This document shows positions 27,439 to 37,130 of a stretch of DNA of 37,130 bases, piece by piece. The stretch's first letter is position 1, and each line of letters begins with the position of its first letter. Below the pieces are notes generated by a model. That model had not been told where the DNA came from. It was given only the letters and a program-made list of their open reading frames with translations, and made no database searches. The translations under genes and the position numbers were made by a program. The stretch is from Candidatus Alloenteromonas pullicola (GTDB taxonomy: Bacteria > Bacillota_I > Bacilli_A > RFN20 > CAG-826). The stretch covers positions 1 to 37,130 of the forward strand of contig DVMV01000009.1 in NCBI GenBank assembly GCA_018714785.1, in the 5' to 3' direction.

Positions 27439-28988
27439 TGGATAGCCTGAAGGAAAGACTGAAGCGATATTATTCTCTTGATGAGGAGGGATATGCCCGC
27501 ATCTGCCGGGAACCCTCCTTTTCTTACCTCCCGTCGCTTTCGAAAAGCCTCGCCGCCCTCGAGGCGAAGTCTAGGATCGCCGAGGCCATCAGGGAGGGGC
27601 AGAGGATCCTTATCTACGGGGACTACGACTGCGATGGCATCATGGCCACCTCGATAATGGCCAGGGCGCTGTCTTTGCTTGGGGCGAACTTCGACTTCTT
27701 CATACCCAGCCGCTACACCGATGGGTACGGCCTCACCATGGAGAACGCCAAGAAGATCCTCCGGGCGGGATATCGCCTGCTGATCTGCGTCGACAACGGG
27801 GTGGGCTGCCTTGACCAGATCGCCTTATTGCTCGACAAGGGCGTGGAGACGATCGTCATCGACCACCACGACCTGCCCGCGGCCTTGCCGCCCTCGCGCT
27901 CGCTCATCCACGACCGCTTGCTGCAAAGCCTAAGCGTCAAGACCTCGGCCGGGGCGCTAACCTTCTATTTCTCATGCCTTTTGCTGGGCAAGGTCGACGA
28001 GGAGTCGCTTTTCATGGGGGCGACCTCGGTCGTCTCCGACATGATGCCGATGAAGGGGGAGAACGCCTTGCTCGTCTCCTTGGCCAACCGGCTATCGCGG
28101 CAAGGGGTGGGCGACAGGATTTGCCGCCTCGCCGACTCCGAGCTCATCGACGAGCGGGCGCTTTCGCTGCGCTGCATCCCCGCGATCAACGCCGTCGGGC
28201 GGATCGAGGTGGGGCATAAGGCAAGGGCCTTGGTCCCGTATTTCGCGCGGCTCAAAGTCGACCCCAGCCCGGCCTATGCGCTGCTAAAGGAAGACAATGA
28301 GCGGCGCAAGGCGCTGAGCAACGAGGCCGAGGGCAAGGCCAAGGTCGACCCAAGCGCCCCCGGCTGCTTCCAGCTGAGCGACCTCATAGAAGGGCTTAAC
28401 GGCCTATTGGCCAACCGGCTATTGGAGGAGACCGGCAAGCCGTCTTTGGTCCTAAGCAAATCCTACGCCCATCCCGGCTACTACGTCGGGTCGATGCGCG
28501 GCAAAGGCGACTTCGACTGCGCGGAGATGGTGGAACCGATAAGGGATTCGCTCTCAAGCTTCGGCGGCCATCAGAAGGCGGCGGGGCTTAGCCTGAGCGA
28601 GTCCAATCTGGGGCTGCTGAAGGACCGCTTCCTATCCTATTGCCGCTCGCTTAGCAGCCTAGAGGACGAACCGCAGCCGAGCATCCCGCTGGAGCTTTCC
28701 GAGGCCAACCTCGACTCCTACCGCGTGATAAGGAGCTTCGGGCCCTTTGGCGTCGACCACCCCGAGCCGGTGTTCGAGCTATCCATGGACGCGGCGTCGC
28801 TGCAATACTCGAAGACCGAGAGGCTGTGCACCCCGCTAGGCAAAGGGGTCAGGGTGTTCTCGTTCTCCTTGTTCCGCAAAGACCTACCGAGCATGGGGAA
28901 GATCGCCTTCTCCGGGACGTTCTCGCTTAGCAAGAAGATGGGCCGGGCCAGCCTCACTTTCTACGCAAATTCCTATAGACTGCTATAA
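27438..28988 (+). CDS. recJ: Single-stranded-DNA-specific exonuclease RecJ (DHH family)
   Basis: Motif ILIYGDYDCDGIMATSI; VIDHHDLPA; SFGGHQKAAGLSL; TGATG overlap with secDF. Confidence 0.88.
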   Translation: MDSLKERLKRYYSLDEEGYARICREPSFSYLPSLSKSLAALEAKSRIAEAIREGQRILIYGDYDCDGIMATSIMARALSLLGANFDFFIPSRYTDGYGLTMENAKKILRAGYRLLICVDNGVGCLDQIALLLDKGVETIVIDHHDLPAALPPSRSLIHDRLLQSLSVKTSAGALTFYFSCLLLGKVDEESLFMGATSVVSDMMPMKGENALLVSLANRLSRQGVGDRICRLADSELIDERALSLRCIPAINAVGRIEVGHKARALVPYFARLKVDPSPAYALLKEDNERRKALSNEAEGKAKVDPSAPGCFQLSDLIEGLNGLLANRLLEETGKPSLVLSKSYAHPGYYVGSMRGKGDFDCAEMVEPIRDSLSSFGGHQKAAGLSLSESNLGLLKDRFLSYCRSLSSLEDEPQPSIPLELSEANLDSYRVIRSFGPFGVDHPEPVFELSMDAASLQYSKTERLCTPLGKGVRVFSFSLFRKDLPSMGKIAFSGTFSLSKKMGRASLTFYANSYRLL

Positions 28989-28989
28989 T
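28982..28989 (+). promoter_or_regulatory. Extended -10 promoter (TGCTATAAT) upstream of relA
   Basis: TGC-TATAAT with hexamer at 28984-28989, 8 nt before the ATG at 28998. Confidence 0.6.
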
Positions 28990-28997
28990 CTAGAACC

Positions 28998-31229
28998 ATG
29001 GAAAGCAAACAAGAGAAGACATTGCTGCCCAACGGCGGCTACCCGATGCACACCTTCGAGGACCTCAAGGAGCGGTATTGCACCTACATCACCAACCCGG
29101 ATGACCGGAAGATGATCGAGGACGCCTACCAATTCGCCAAGCAGAAGCACGAAGGTCAGTTCCGCAAATCGGGCGAGCCTTACATCCACCACCCGATCGA
29201 GGTGGCCTATATATTGGCGAGCCTGCAGTCGGGACCGGCGACCATCGCCTCCGGATTGCTCCATGACGTGGTCGAGGACACCGACGCCACCATCGAGGAC
29301 ATCCAAAACCGCTTCGGGGAGGACGTGGCGAAGATCGTCGACTCATTGACCAAGATCCAGCGGATGAAGCTATCCAGGATGACCGCCGCCGACTTCGAGG
29401 CGGAGGACCACCGGAAGATATTCCTCGGGATGGCCAACGACGTGAGGGTCATCATCGTCAAGCTGGCCGACCGGCTCCACAACATGCGGACGCTCGATTC
29501 GCTTTCCCCCGAGCGGCAGAAGGGGCTGGCCAAGGAGACGATCGAGGTATTGACCCCGATCTGCCACCGGCTCGGTATCTCGACCATCCAAAGCGAGCTC
29601 GAGGACCTCTCATTGAAGTACCTCGAGCCGGAGAAGTACCAGGCCATACTCGATCTGGTCAACAAGAAGTACGAGAACCGCAAACACTCCCTCGAGGCCT
29701 TGAAGAAGCGCATCGCCGACATCATGCTCGAGCACAAGATCCCGGTGCGGATCGAGTCGCGCGTCAAATCGATCTACTCGATATATAGGAAAATGTATCA
29801 GAAGGGCCATAACTTCGACGAGATTTACGATGTTTTGGCCATCCGCATCATAACCAAGACCGTCATCAACTGCTACGAGATACTGGGGATAATCCATTCG
29901 ACCTACAAGCCCATCCCGGGAAGGTTCAAGGATTACATCGCCATGCCCAAGCCCAACCTCTACCAGTCGCTGCACACCTCGATCGTCTCCGGCGACGGAT
30001 CGATATTCGAGGTGCAGATAAGGACCGATGAGATGAACCAGGTCGCCGAGACCGGCGTCGCCGCCCACTGGAAGTACAAAGAGGGCGGCCACTACAACGC
30101 CAAGGAGGAGCAGAAGGAGATCGAGGAGCAGCTGCACTGGTTCCGCGACTTCGTCTCGCTCTCGGGCGAGGCCAATGGGAAGAGCGCCTCGGAGTACATG
30201 GAGGCCCTTTCCAACGACATCTTCGGGGCCAACGTCTACGTCTTCACCCCGCTGGGGAAGGTCATCGACCTGCCGACCGGGGCGACCACCCTCGACTTCG
30301 CCTATAAGATCCACACCAAGGTCGGCGACTCGGCCGTCGGGGCGGTGGTCAACGGCTCATTGGTCCCCCTGAACACCGTGCTGAAGACCGGCGACGTCTG
30401 CGAGATCCGCACCTCGAAGACCAGCCCGGGGCCCAACGACTCCTGGCTTGAGATCGCCAAGACCAGCTACGCGAAGAGCAACATCCGCCGCGCGCTGCAG
30501 AAGCGCGACGCCGAGCAGGCCAAGCAGGAGCGCATCAAGCAAGGCCGCCAGATCCTGCTCGACTCCTTCAAGGAGGCCGGGATCGCCGAGGAATCGGAGA
30601 TGAACAGGCTCCTCGACTCGGAGAAGATGCACAACGAATACCACTTCGACTCGATGGATGACCTCTATTCGATGGTGGCCCTCAAGAACCCATCGGCATC
30701 ATCGATCATGGATTTCCTGCGCATCAGGAAGAAGGCCGGATTCGAGTTCAAGCGGTCCTCGAAATCCAAGACCGACGCCTCAGGCAACCCGGTCGTCGTC
30801 TCCGGGGCAACGTCAGGGCTCGCGGTAACGCTGGGGAAATGCTGCTCCCCGATACCCGGGGACGACATCGTCGGCTACATAACCAAGGGAAAGGGCATCA
30901 CGATCCACCGGCGCAACTGCCCCAACGTGGCTTCCGAGCAGAAGCGGCTCATCGACGCCGAGTGGCGGCCCGACCTCGGCATATCGACCTATCCCGTCGA
31001 CATCGAGGTCTACGCCAACGACAGGGTGGGGCTGGTCGCCGACATACTCCAGTGCTTCGCCGCCAAGGGCGTCGGGGTCAGCCAGATGTCGGCCAGGCTC
31101 ATCCAGGCGACGATGAACGACATCGTCTCGCTTACCGTCTCCGTCCCCAACGCCAAGACGCTGTCCGACTGCTTCGCCGACCTGCTCGGGGTCAAAGGCG
31201 TCTTCTCGGTCAACCGCGTGACCCATTGA
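28998..31229 (+). CDS. relA: Bifunctional (p)ppGpp synthetase/hydrolase RelA/SpoT
   Basis: HD domain YIHHPIEVAYILA, LLHDVVEDT; synthetase RFKDYIAMPKPNLYQSLHTS; TGS VFTPLGKVIDLPTGATTLDFAY; C-terminal ACT. Confidence 0.96.
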   Translation: MESKQEKTLLPNGGYPMHTFEDLKERYCTYITNPDDRKMIEDAYQFAKQKHEGQFRKSGEPYIHHPIEVAYILASLQSGPATIASGLLHDVVEDTDATIEDIQNRFGEDVAKIVDSLTKIQRMKLSRMTAADFEAEDHRKIFLGMANDVRVIIVKLADRLHNMRTLDSLSPERQKGLAKETIEVLTPICHRLGISTIQSELEDLSLKYLEPEKYQAILDLVNKKYENRKHSLEALKKRIADIMLEHKIPVRIESRVKSIYSIYRKMYQKGHNFDEIYDVLAIRIITKTVINCYEILGIIHSTYKPIPGRFKDYIAMPKPNLYQSLHTSIVSGDGSIFEVQIRTDEMNQVAETGVAAHWKYKEGGHYNAKEEQKEIEEQLHWFRDFVSLSGEANGKSASEYMEALSNDIFGANVYVFTPLGKVIDLPTGATTLDFAYKIHTKVGDSAVGAVVNGSLVPLNTVLKTGDVCEIRTSKTSPGPNDSWLEIAKTSYAKSNIRRALQKRDAEQAKQERIKQGRQILLDSFKEAGIAEESEMNRLLDSEKMHNEYHFDSMDDLYSMVALKNPSASSIMDFLRIRKKAGFEFKRSSKSKTDASGNPVVVSGATSGLAVTLGKCCSPIPGDDIVGYITKGKGITIHRRNCPNVASEQKRLIDAEWRPDLGISTYPVDIEVYANDRVGLVADILQCFAAKGVGVSQMSARLIQATMNDIVSLTVSVPNAKTLSDCFADLLGVKGVFSVNRVTH

Positions 31230-31231
31230 CG

Positions 31232-31260
31232 TTGCCCCCCGCCTTAAGGCGGGCTATAAT
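31232..31260 (+). promoter_or_regulatory. hisS promoter containing a perfect 16-bp palindrome in its spacer
   Basis: TTGCCC (31232-31237), 17-nt spacer, TATAAT (31255-31260); CCCGCCTTAAGGCGGG at 31238-31253. Confidence 0.65.
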
Positions 31261-31292
31261 CAGCACGAAATCCAACAAGGAGTCTATTCGAC

Positions 31293-32591
31293 ATGGCGAT
31301 ACAAGCAGTGAAGGGCACCCACGACCTATACGGCGACGAGGCCTATGCCTACCAGTACATCGAGGAGGTTTTCTCCGCGGTGGCCGAGCTATACGGCTTC
31401 AAGCCGATGGAGGTCCCGGTCATCGAGCACACCGAGGTCTTCTCCCGCTCCACGGGGGAGGGCTCCGACGTCGTCAGGAAGGAGATGTACACCTTCCTAG
31501 ACAAAGGGGATAGGTCTTTGACCCTCCGGCCGGAGTTCACCGCCGGGGTGATGCGCAGCATCGTCGAGAACAAGCTCTACGCGACCCCGGATCTGCCGCT
31601 GAAGCTATATTACTGCGGGCCGGTGTTCCGCTACGAGCGGCCCCAGCTCGGCCGCTACCGCGAGTTCCGCCAAGCCGGCATCGAGGCGGTGGGGGAGGAT
31701 TCCGCCTACCTCGACGCCGAGGTCATGGCCCTCGCCGTCCGGGTGCTCGACATGCTCGGGTTCCAGGACGTGAAGCTGTTGGTCAACACATTGGGGACGG
31801 CCCAGACAAGGAAGCGCTACCGCGATGCCCTGGTCGACTACTTCGCACCCAAGATCGACTCGATGTGCGACGACTGCAAGGAGCGCCTCAGGCTCAACCC
31901 GCTAAGGATACTCGACTGCAAGGTCGAGGCGGACCAGGAGATCGCCAAAGGGGCGCCTAAGATGTCCGACTTCCTATCCGATGAGGACCAGAAGCGGTTC
32001 TACCTCACCCTCTCGATACTAAACGACATCGGGATCTCCTATGAGATCGACCCGACGCTGGTGCGGGGGCTCGACTACTACGGGCAGGTCGTCTTTGAGG
32101 TCCACGCCAAATCGAAGGAGGGCAAGGACTACGGGGCGTTGCTCGGCGGCGGCCATTACGATGGATTGCTAAGCGAGCTCGGCGGCCCGAAGGAATGCGA
32201 CCACGGCGTCGGCTTCGCCCTCGGGGTCGAGCGGCTCTACTCGGTATGCCGGGACAACGGCCTGCTCGACGGCCTCTACTCAGGCCCCGACCTATACCTT
32301 ATGCCCTTGGGGGAGAAGGCCCAGCAGGACACCCCGCGCCTAGCCGAGCAGCTTAGGGCGCTTGGCTATTCCTGCCTCGCCCCCTATGCGACAGGCAAGC
32401 TCGGCTCCTACTTCAAGAAGGCCGAGCGGGCCAAGGCGAGATACGCCGTCATCTACGGCGAGGAAGAGCTTGAGAAAGGCGAGGTCCAGCTCAAGGACCT
32501 GCGCAAGAAGGAGCAGCTCACCGTGAGGATCGAGGAGCTGCAGGAGAAGCTCGACTCCCTATTCGGGGAAGGCGAGCACCATCATCACTAA
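31293..32591 (+). CDS. hisS: Histidyl-tRNA synthetase
   Basis: SD aaggag; AVKGTHDLYGDEA; motif 2 FRYERPQLGRYREFRQAGIE; LVRGLDYY; ends GEGEHHHH. Confidence 0.95.
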   Translation: MAIQAVKGTHDLYGDEAYAYQYIEEVFSAVAELYGFKPMEVPVIEHTEVFSRSTGEGSDVVRKEMYTFLDKGDRSLTLRPEFTAGVMRSIVENKLYATPDLPLKLYYCGPVFRYERPQLGRYREFRQAGIEAVGEDSAYLDAEVMALAVRVLDMLGFQDVKLLVNTLGTAQTRKRYRDALVDYFAPKIDSMCDDCKERLRLNPLRILDCKVEADQEIAKGAPKMSDFLSDEDQKRFYLTLSILNDIGISYEIDPTLVRGLDYYGQVVFEVHAKSKEGKDYGALLGGGHYDGLLSELGGPKECDHGVGFALGVERLYSVCRDNGLLDGLYSGPDLYLMPLGEKAQQDTPRLAEQLRALGYSCLAPYATGKLGSYFKKAERAKARYAVIYGEEELEKGEVQLKDLRKKEQLTVRIEELQEKLDSLFGEGEHHHH

Positions 32592-32601
32592 GAGGGAATT
32601 T

Positions 32602-34338
<1,737 letters not shown>

Positions 34339-34378
34339 TATAGTCAATAGACCACATAACCCATAGGAGGGAAAGCAA

Positions 34379-36340
34379 ATGGAGAAGAAGCACGACCCCA
34401 AGCTGACCGTAGCCGCCATCAGGGCGCTGGTCATCGACGAGATCAACCGCGCCAAAAGCGGGCACCCCGGGATGGCGCTAGACGCCGCCCCGGCCCTGTA
34501 TGCCCTCTTCCGCGACCACCTCATCGCCGACCCGGAGCACCCGGATTGGCCAAACCGCGACCGCTTCGTGCTCTCCTCCGGCCACGCGAGCAGCCTGCTT
34601 TATGCTATGCTCCACGTCTCCGGCTATCCCCTTTCGATGGACGACCTCAAGTCGTTCCGCCAGCTCGGCTCGAAGACCCCGGGACATCCCGAATACGGGC
34701 ACACCCCGGGCGTCGACGCGACCTCCGGCCCGTTGGGGCAGGGGCTCGCCCAGGCGGTCGGCATGGCCATCGCCGAGAAGGCGATCCGCAGCGCCTACCC
34801 CGAAGGCGAGCGGCTTTGCTCGCATTTCACCTATTGCCTATGCGGGGATGGGGATTTGCAAGAGGGCATCTCGCAGGAAGCCATCTCGCTGGCCGGGCAT
34901 CTTCGCCTGAATAAGCTCATCGTCATCTACGACCGCAACGGCTCGACCCTCGATGGGCCGACCGATGATTCGCTATCCGAGGACATCAAGGGGCGCTTCC
35001 TCGCCTCGGAATGGAACGTCCTCGAGGTCAAAGACGGCAACAAGGTCGAGGACGTCTCCGAGGCCCTGTCTAAGGCCAAGCGCAGCCGCGCCCTCCCGAC
35101 CCTCATCATAATGAACACCATCATCGGCTATGGCTCGGAAAAGCAGGGCACCAACAAGGTGCACGGCGAGCCGCTAGGCGAGGAGGATGGCCAGCATGCC
35201 AAGAAGGTATACGGCGTCTCCTGGGGCGAGTTCGTCGTCCCCGAGGAGGCCTACGCCGACCTCCGCGATTCCTTCGCCGCCCGCGGCAAGAAGGCCTTCG
35301 CCCGCTACCAAAACGAGCTGTTGGCCTATGAGAAAGACCACAGGAAGGACTTCGAGGTCTACAAGAAGGCCCTCTCCCGCGACGTCGGGCAGTTGCCTAG
35401 CCGCGATATATCGGCTTTGAAATCGGAAGCGACCCGGAGCAGCTCCGGGGCCATGCTCGCCCTATATAGGAAGGCCATACCCTGGTGCATCGGGGGCTCG
35501 GCCGACGTGGCTGGGTCGACCAAGACCGACGTCAAGGGGCTCAAGCGCTTCCCCGAAGGCGGGGACATGCGCTATGGCATCCGCGAGTTCGCCATGGCCG
35601 CCGCCCAAAACGGCATATTGCTCCACGGCGGATTGCTTTCCTACTGCGCCTGCTTCCTGGTCTTCTCCGACTACATGAAGGCCGCGATCAGGATGGCGGC
35701 GCTCGAGCATCTGCCCGCCATCTACCTCTTCACCCACGATTCGCTCGCGGTGGGGGAGGATGGGCCGACCCATGAGCCGATCGAGCAACTAGCCGCCCTA
35801 AGGGCGATGCCTAACCTCAACCTCATCCGCCCGGCCGACGCCAAGGAGGCCGAGGGGGCCTACGCCATCGCCTTCAAGAGCCGCCGCACCCCGACCGCCA
35901 TCGCGCTCACGCGCCAGGTTTTGCCGGTGCTAGAGGCGACCGACGCCGCCAAGGTTGCCCTGGGCGCCTATAAGGTGCTCGAGCCCAAGCGCGACAAGCC
36001 CGACGTCACGATAATCGCCACCGGATCTGAGGTTTCCCTGGCTCTAGAGGCCGCCGAGATCCTCATCAAGCGCGGCTACGTCATGGAGGTCATCTCCGCC
36101 CCCTGCCTTAGGCTACTAGACGAGAACCCCTCCTACGCCAAGAAGCTGCTCTCCACCCCCTATGCCAAGCGGGTGAGCCTCGAGATGGGCTCGACCTACG
36201 GGTGGGGCAAATACGCCAAGTTCAACATCGGGGTCGACGACTTCGGGGCCTCGGGGAAGGCCGATGATGTCCTAGCCGAATACGGCTTCACCCCGGATAA
36301 GGTGGCCCAGAGGATTGCCTCCTTCCTGCCGAAGAAGTAG
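34379..36340 (+). CDS. tkt: Transketolase
   Basis: SD aggaggg; INRAKSGHPGMALDAAP; GDGDLQEGISQEAISLAGHL; THDSLAVGEDGPTHEPIEQLA. Confidence 0.95.
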   Translation: MEKKHDPKLTVAAIRALVIDEINRAKSGHPGMALDAAPALYALFRDHLIADPEHPDWPNRDRFVLSSGHASSLLYAMLHVSGYPLSMDDLKSFRQLGSKTPGHPEYGHTPGVDATSGPLGQGLAQAVGMAIAEKAIRSAYPEGERLCSHFTYCLCGDGDLQEGISQEAISLAGHLRLNKLIVIYDRNGSTLDGPTDDSLSEDIKGRFLASEWNVLEVKDGNKVEDVSEALSKAKRSRALPTLIIMNTIIGYGSEKQGTNKVHGEPLGEEDGQHAKKVYGVSWGEFVVPEEAYADLRDSFAARGKKAFARYQNELLAYEKDHRKDFEVYKKALSRDVGQLPSRDISALKSEATRSSSGAMLALYRKAIPWCIGGSADVAGSTKTDVKGLKRFPEGGDMRYGIREFAMAAAQNGILLHGGLLSYCACFLVFSDYMKAAIRMAALEHLPAIYLFTHDSLAVGEDGPTHEPIEQLAALRAMPNLNLIRPADAKEAEGAYAIAFKSRRTPTAIALTRQVLPVLEATDAAKVALGAYKVLEPKRDKPDVTIIATGSEVSLALEAAEILIKRGYVMEVISAPCLRLLDENPSYAKKLLSTPYAKRVSLEMGSTYGWGKYAKFNIGVDDFGASGKADDVLAEYGFTPDKVAQRIASFLPKK

Positions 36341-36349
36341 AATGCAGCC

Positions 36350-36682
36350 ATGAAAGACTACGTCCTCATCAACAACTATTCCCGGCTTGGCAAGCTAGGC
36401 ATCTCGCGCAACGCCATCGCCTCGGTGGCCTCCTACGCCGTCGAGACCTTCGCCGGGGTGGCCGTCAGCAAGAAGAAGGCGCTCTTCTCCATCGAGCGGG
36501 GCGTCAAGGTCTCGCTCACCCGCGACGGCAAGGCCATCGTGAAGATCGACATCGACGTCTCGGTCGACGCCCCGGTGCAGACATTGGCCACCGCCATCCA
36601 GAAGGAGGTCGCCTCCGCCATCGCCCTTTCCTGCGACACCGTGCCGCTGGAGGTGCAGGTGCGCGTGGCGAAGATATCTTGA
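36350..36682 (+). CDS. Asp23/Gls24 family protein
   Basis: LGISRNAIASVASYAVETFAGV...VDAPVQTLATAIQKEVASAIALSCDTVPLEVQVRVAKI. Confidence 0.82.
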   Translation: MKDYVLINNYSRLGKLGISRNAIASVASYAVETFAGVAVSKKKALFSIERGVKVSLTRDGKAIVKIDIDVSVDAPVQTLATAIQKEVASAIALSCDTVPLEVQVRVAKIS

Positions 36683-37110
36683 GGTTCGACCGCCTGCTAA
36701 TAGCCTACCAGAAGCTGACATTAGCCCCGATAATCGGGGCTTTGCTTTCGCTTATAAGCGAGTTCCTATCCTATTTCGAGGTCCCCTATGGCGGATCGCT
36801 CCGCCTTGGGCTGGTGGGGGCGCTCGAAGGTTATCTGCCCGGCTTCACCCCGATACTCGTTAGCCTGCTGGTGCTTGCCTTCACCGTGCCGTTTTGCCTA
36901 TTCGCGGCCAAAGGAAGGCTAGCTTTCCTTTTCCCGGTGCTTGGCTATTTCGCCATCGATCTCGTCTGCAGTTTCTTCGTTAACGCCCCGCTAGGGGAGA
37001 AGGCGATTGACATCGCCAGCCGCTTCCTGGTCTTGTGCCTGTTTGGTGTCGACGTGCTGCTATATTTCCTAGCCAAGCGCGAACTGAGCAAAGAAAACAG
37101 TGTCCAGTAG
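36679..37110 (+). CDS. Small multi-TM membrane protein, TTG start
   Basis: TTGA overlap with upstream stop; ~4 hydrophobic segments; no family recognised. Confidence 0.6.
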   Translation: MRFDRLLIAYQKLTLAPIIGALLSLISEFLSYFEVPYGGSLRLGLVGALEGYLPGFTPILVSLLVLAFTVPFCLFAAKGRLAFLFPVLGYFAIDLVCSFFVNAPLGEKAIDIASRFLVLCLFGVDVLLYFLAKRELSKENSVQ

Positions 37111-37130
37111 TAAACTTGCTCTTAATGATT

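Overview
The 37-kb window reads as a chromosomal segment of a fairly GC-rich, standard-code bacterium (TGA is used as a stop). Gene content and order suggest a Bacilli/Mollicutes-like Firmicute; this is an inference. About 0.2-20.7 kb is a starch/maltodextrin locus: small lipoprotein, MalE-like binding protein, MalF-like permease with a giant coiled-coil insertion, MalG, lipoprotein alpha-amylase, an opposite-strand pair of RDD-like membrane proteins, an MsmX/MalK-type ATPase, lipoprotein type I pullulanase, two multidomain lipoproteins sharing a ~125-aa module, and a second lipoprotein alpha-amylase. About 20.8-37.1 kb is mostly housekeeping: GT2 glycosyltransferase, obgE, a 31-aa TM micro-ORF, ruvA, ruvB, a degenerate secDF, recJ, relA/spoT, hisS, aspS, tkt, Asp23-family protein and a small membrane protein. 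No tRNA, rRNA, CRISPR, transposase or phage genes were recognised. Best leads: (1) several SD-less genes with a TATAAT/TAGAAT box 6-10 nt before the ATG, suggesting leaderless transcription; (2) the ~430-aa coiled-coil insertion in MalF; (3) SecDF lacking recognisable catalytic motifs; (4) a cre/LacI-like operator on the msmX promoter and a perfect 16-bp palindrome inside the hisS promoter spacer; (5) a Gram-positive, lipoprotein-based surface starch-degrading system with a repeated putative starch-binding module; (6) paired RDD-like proteins with large extracytoplasmic inserts. All family calls come from reading motifs by eye; no searches were run.
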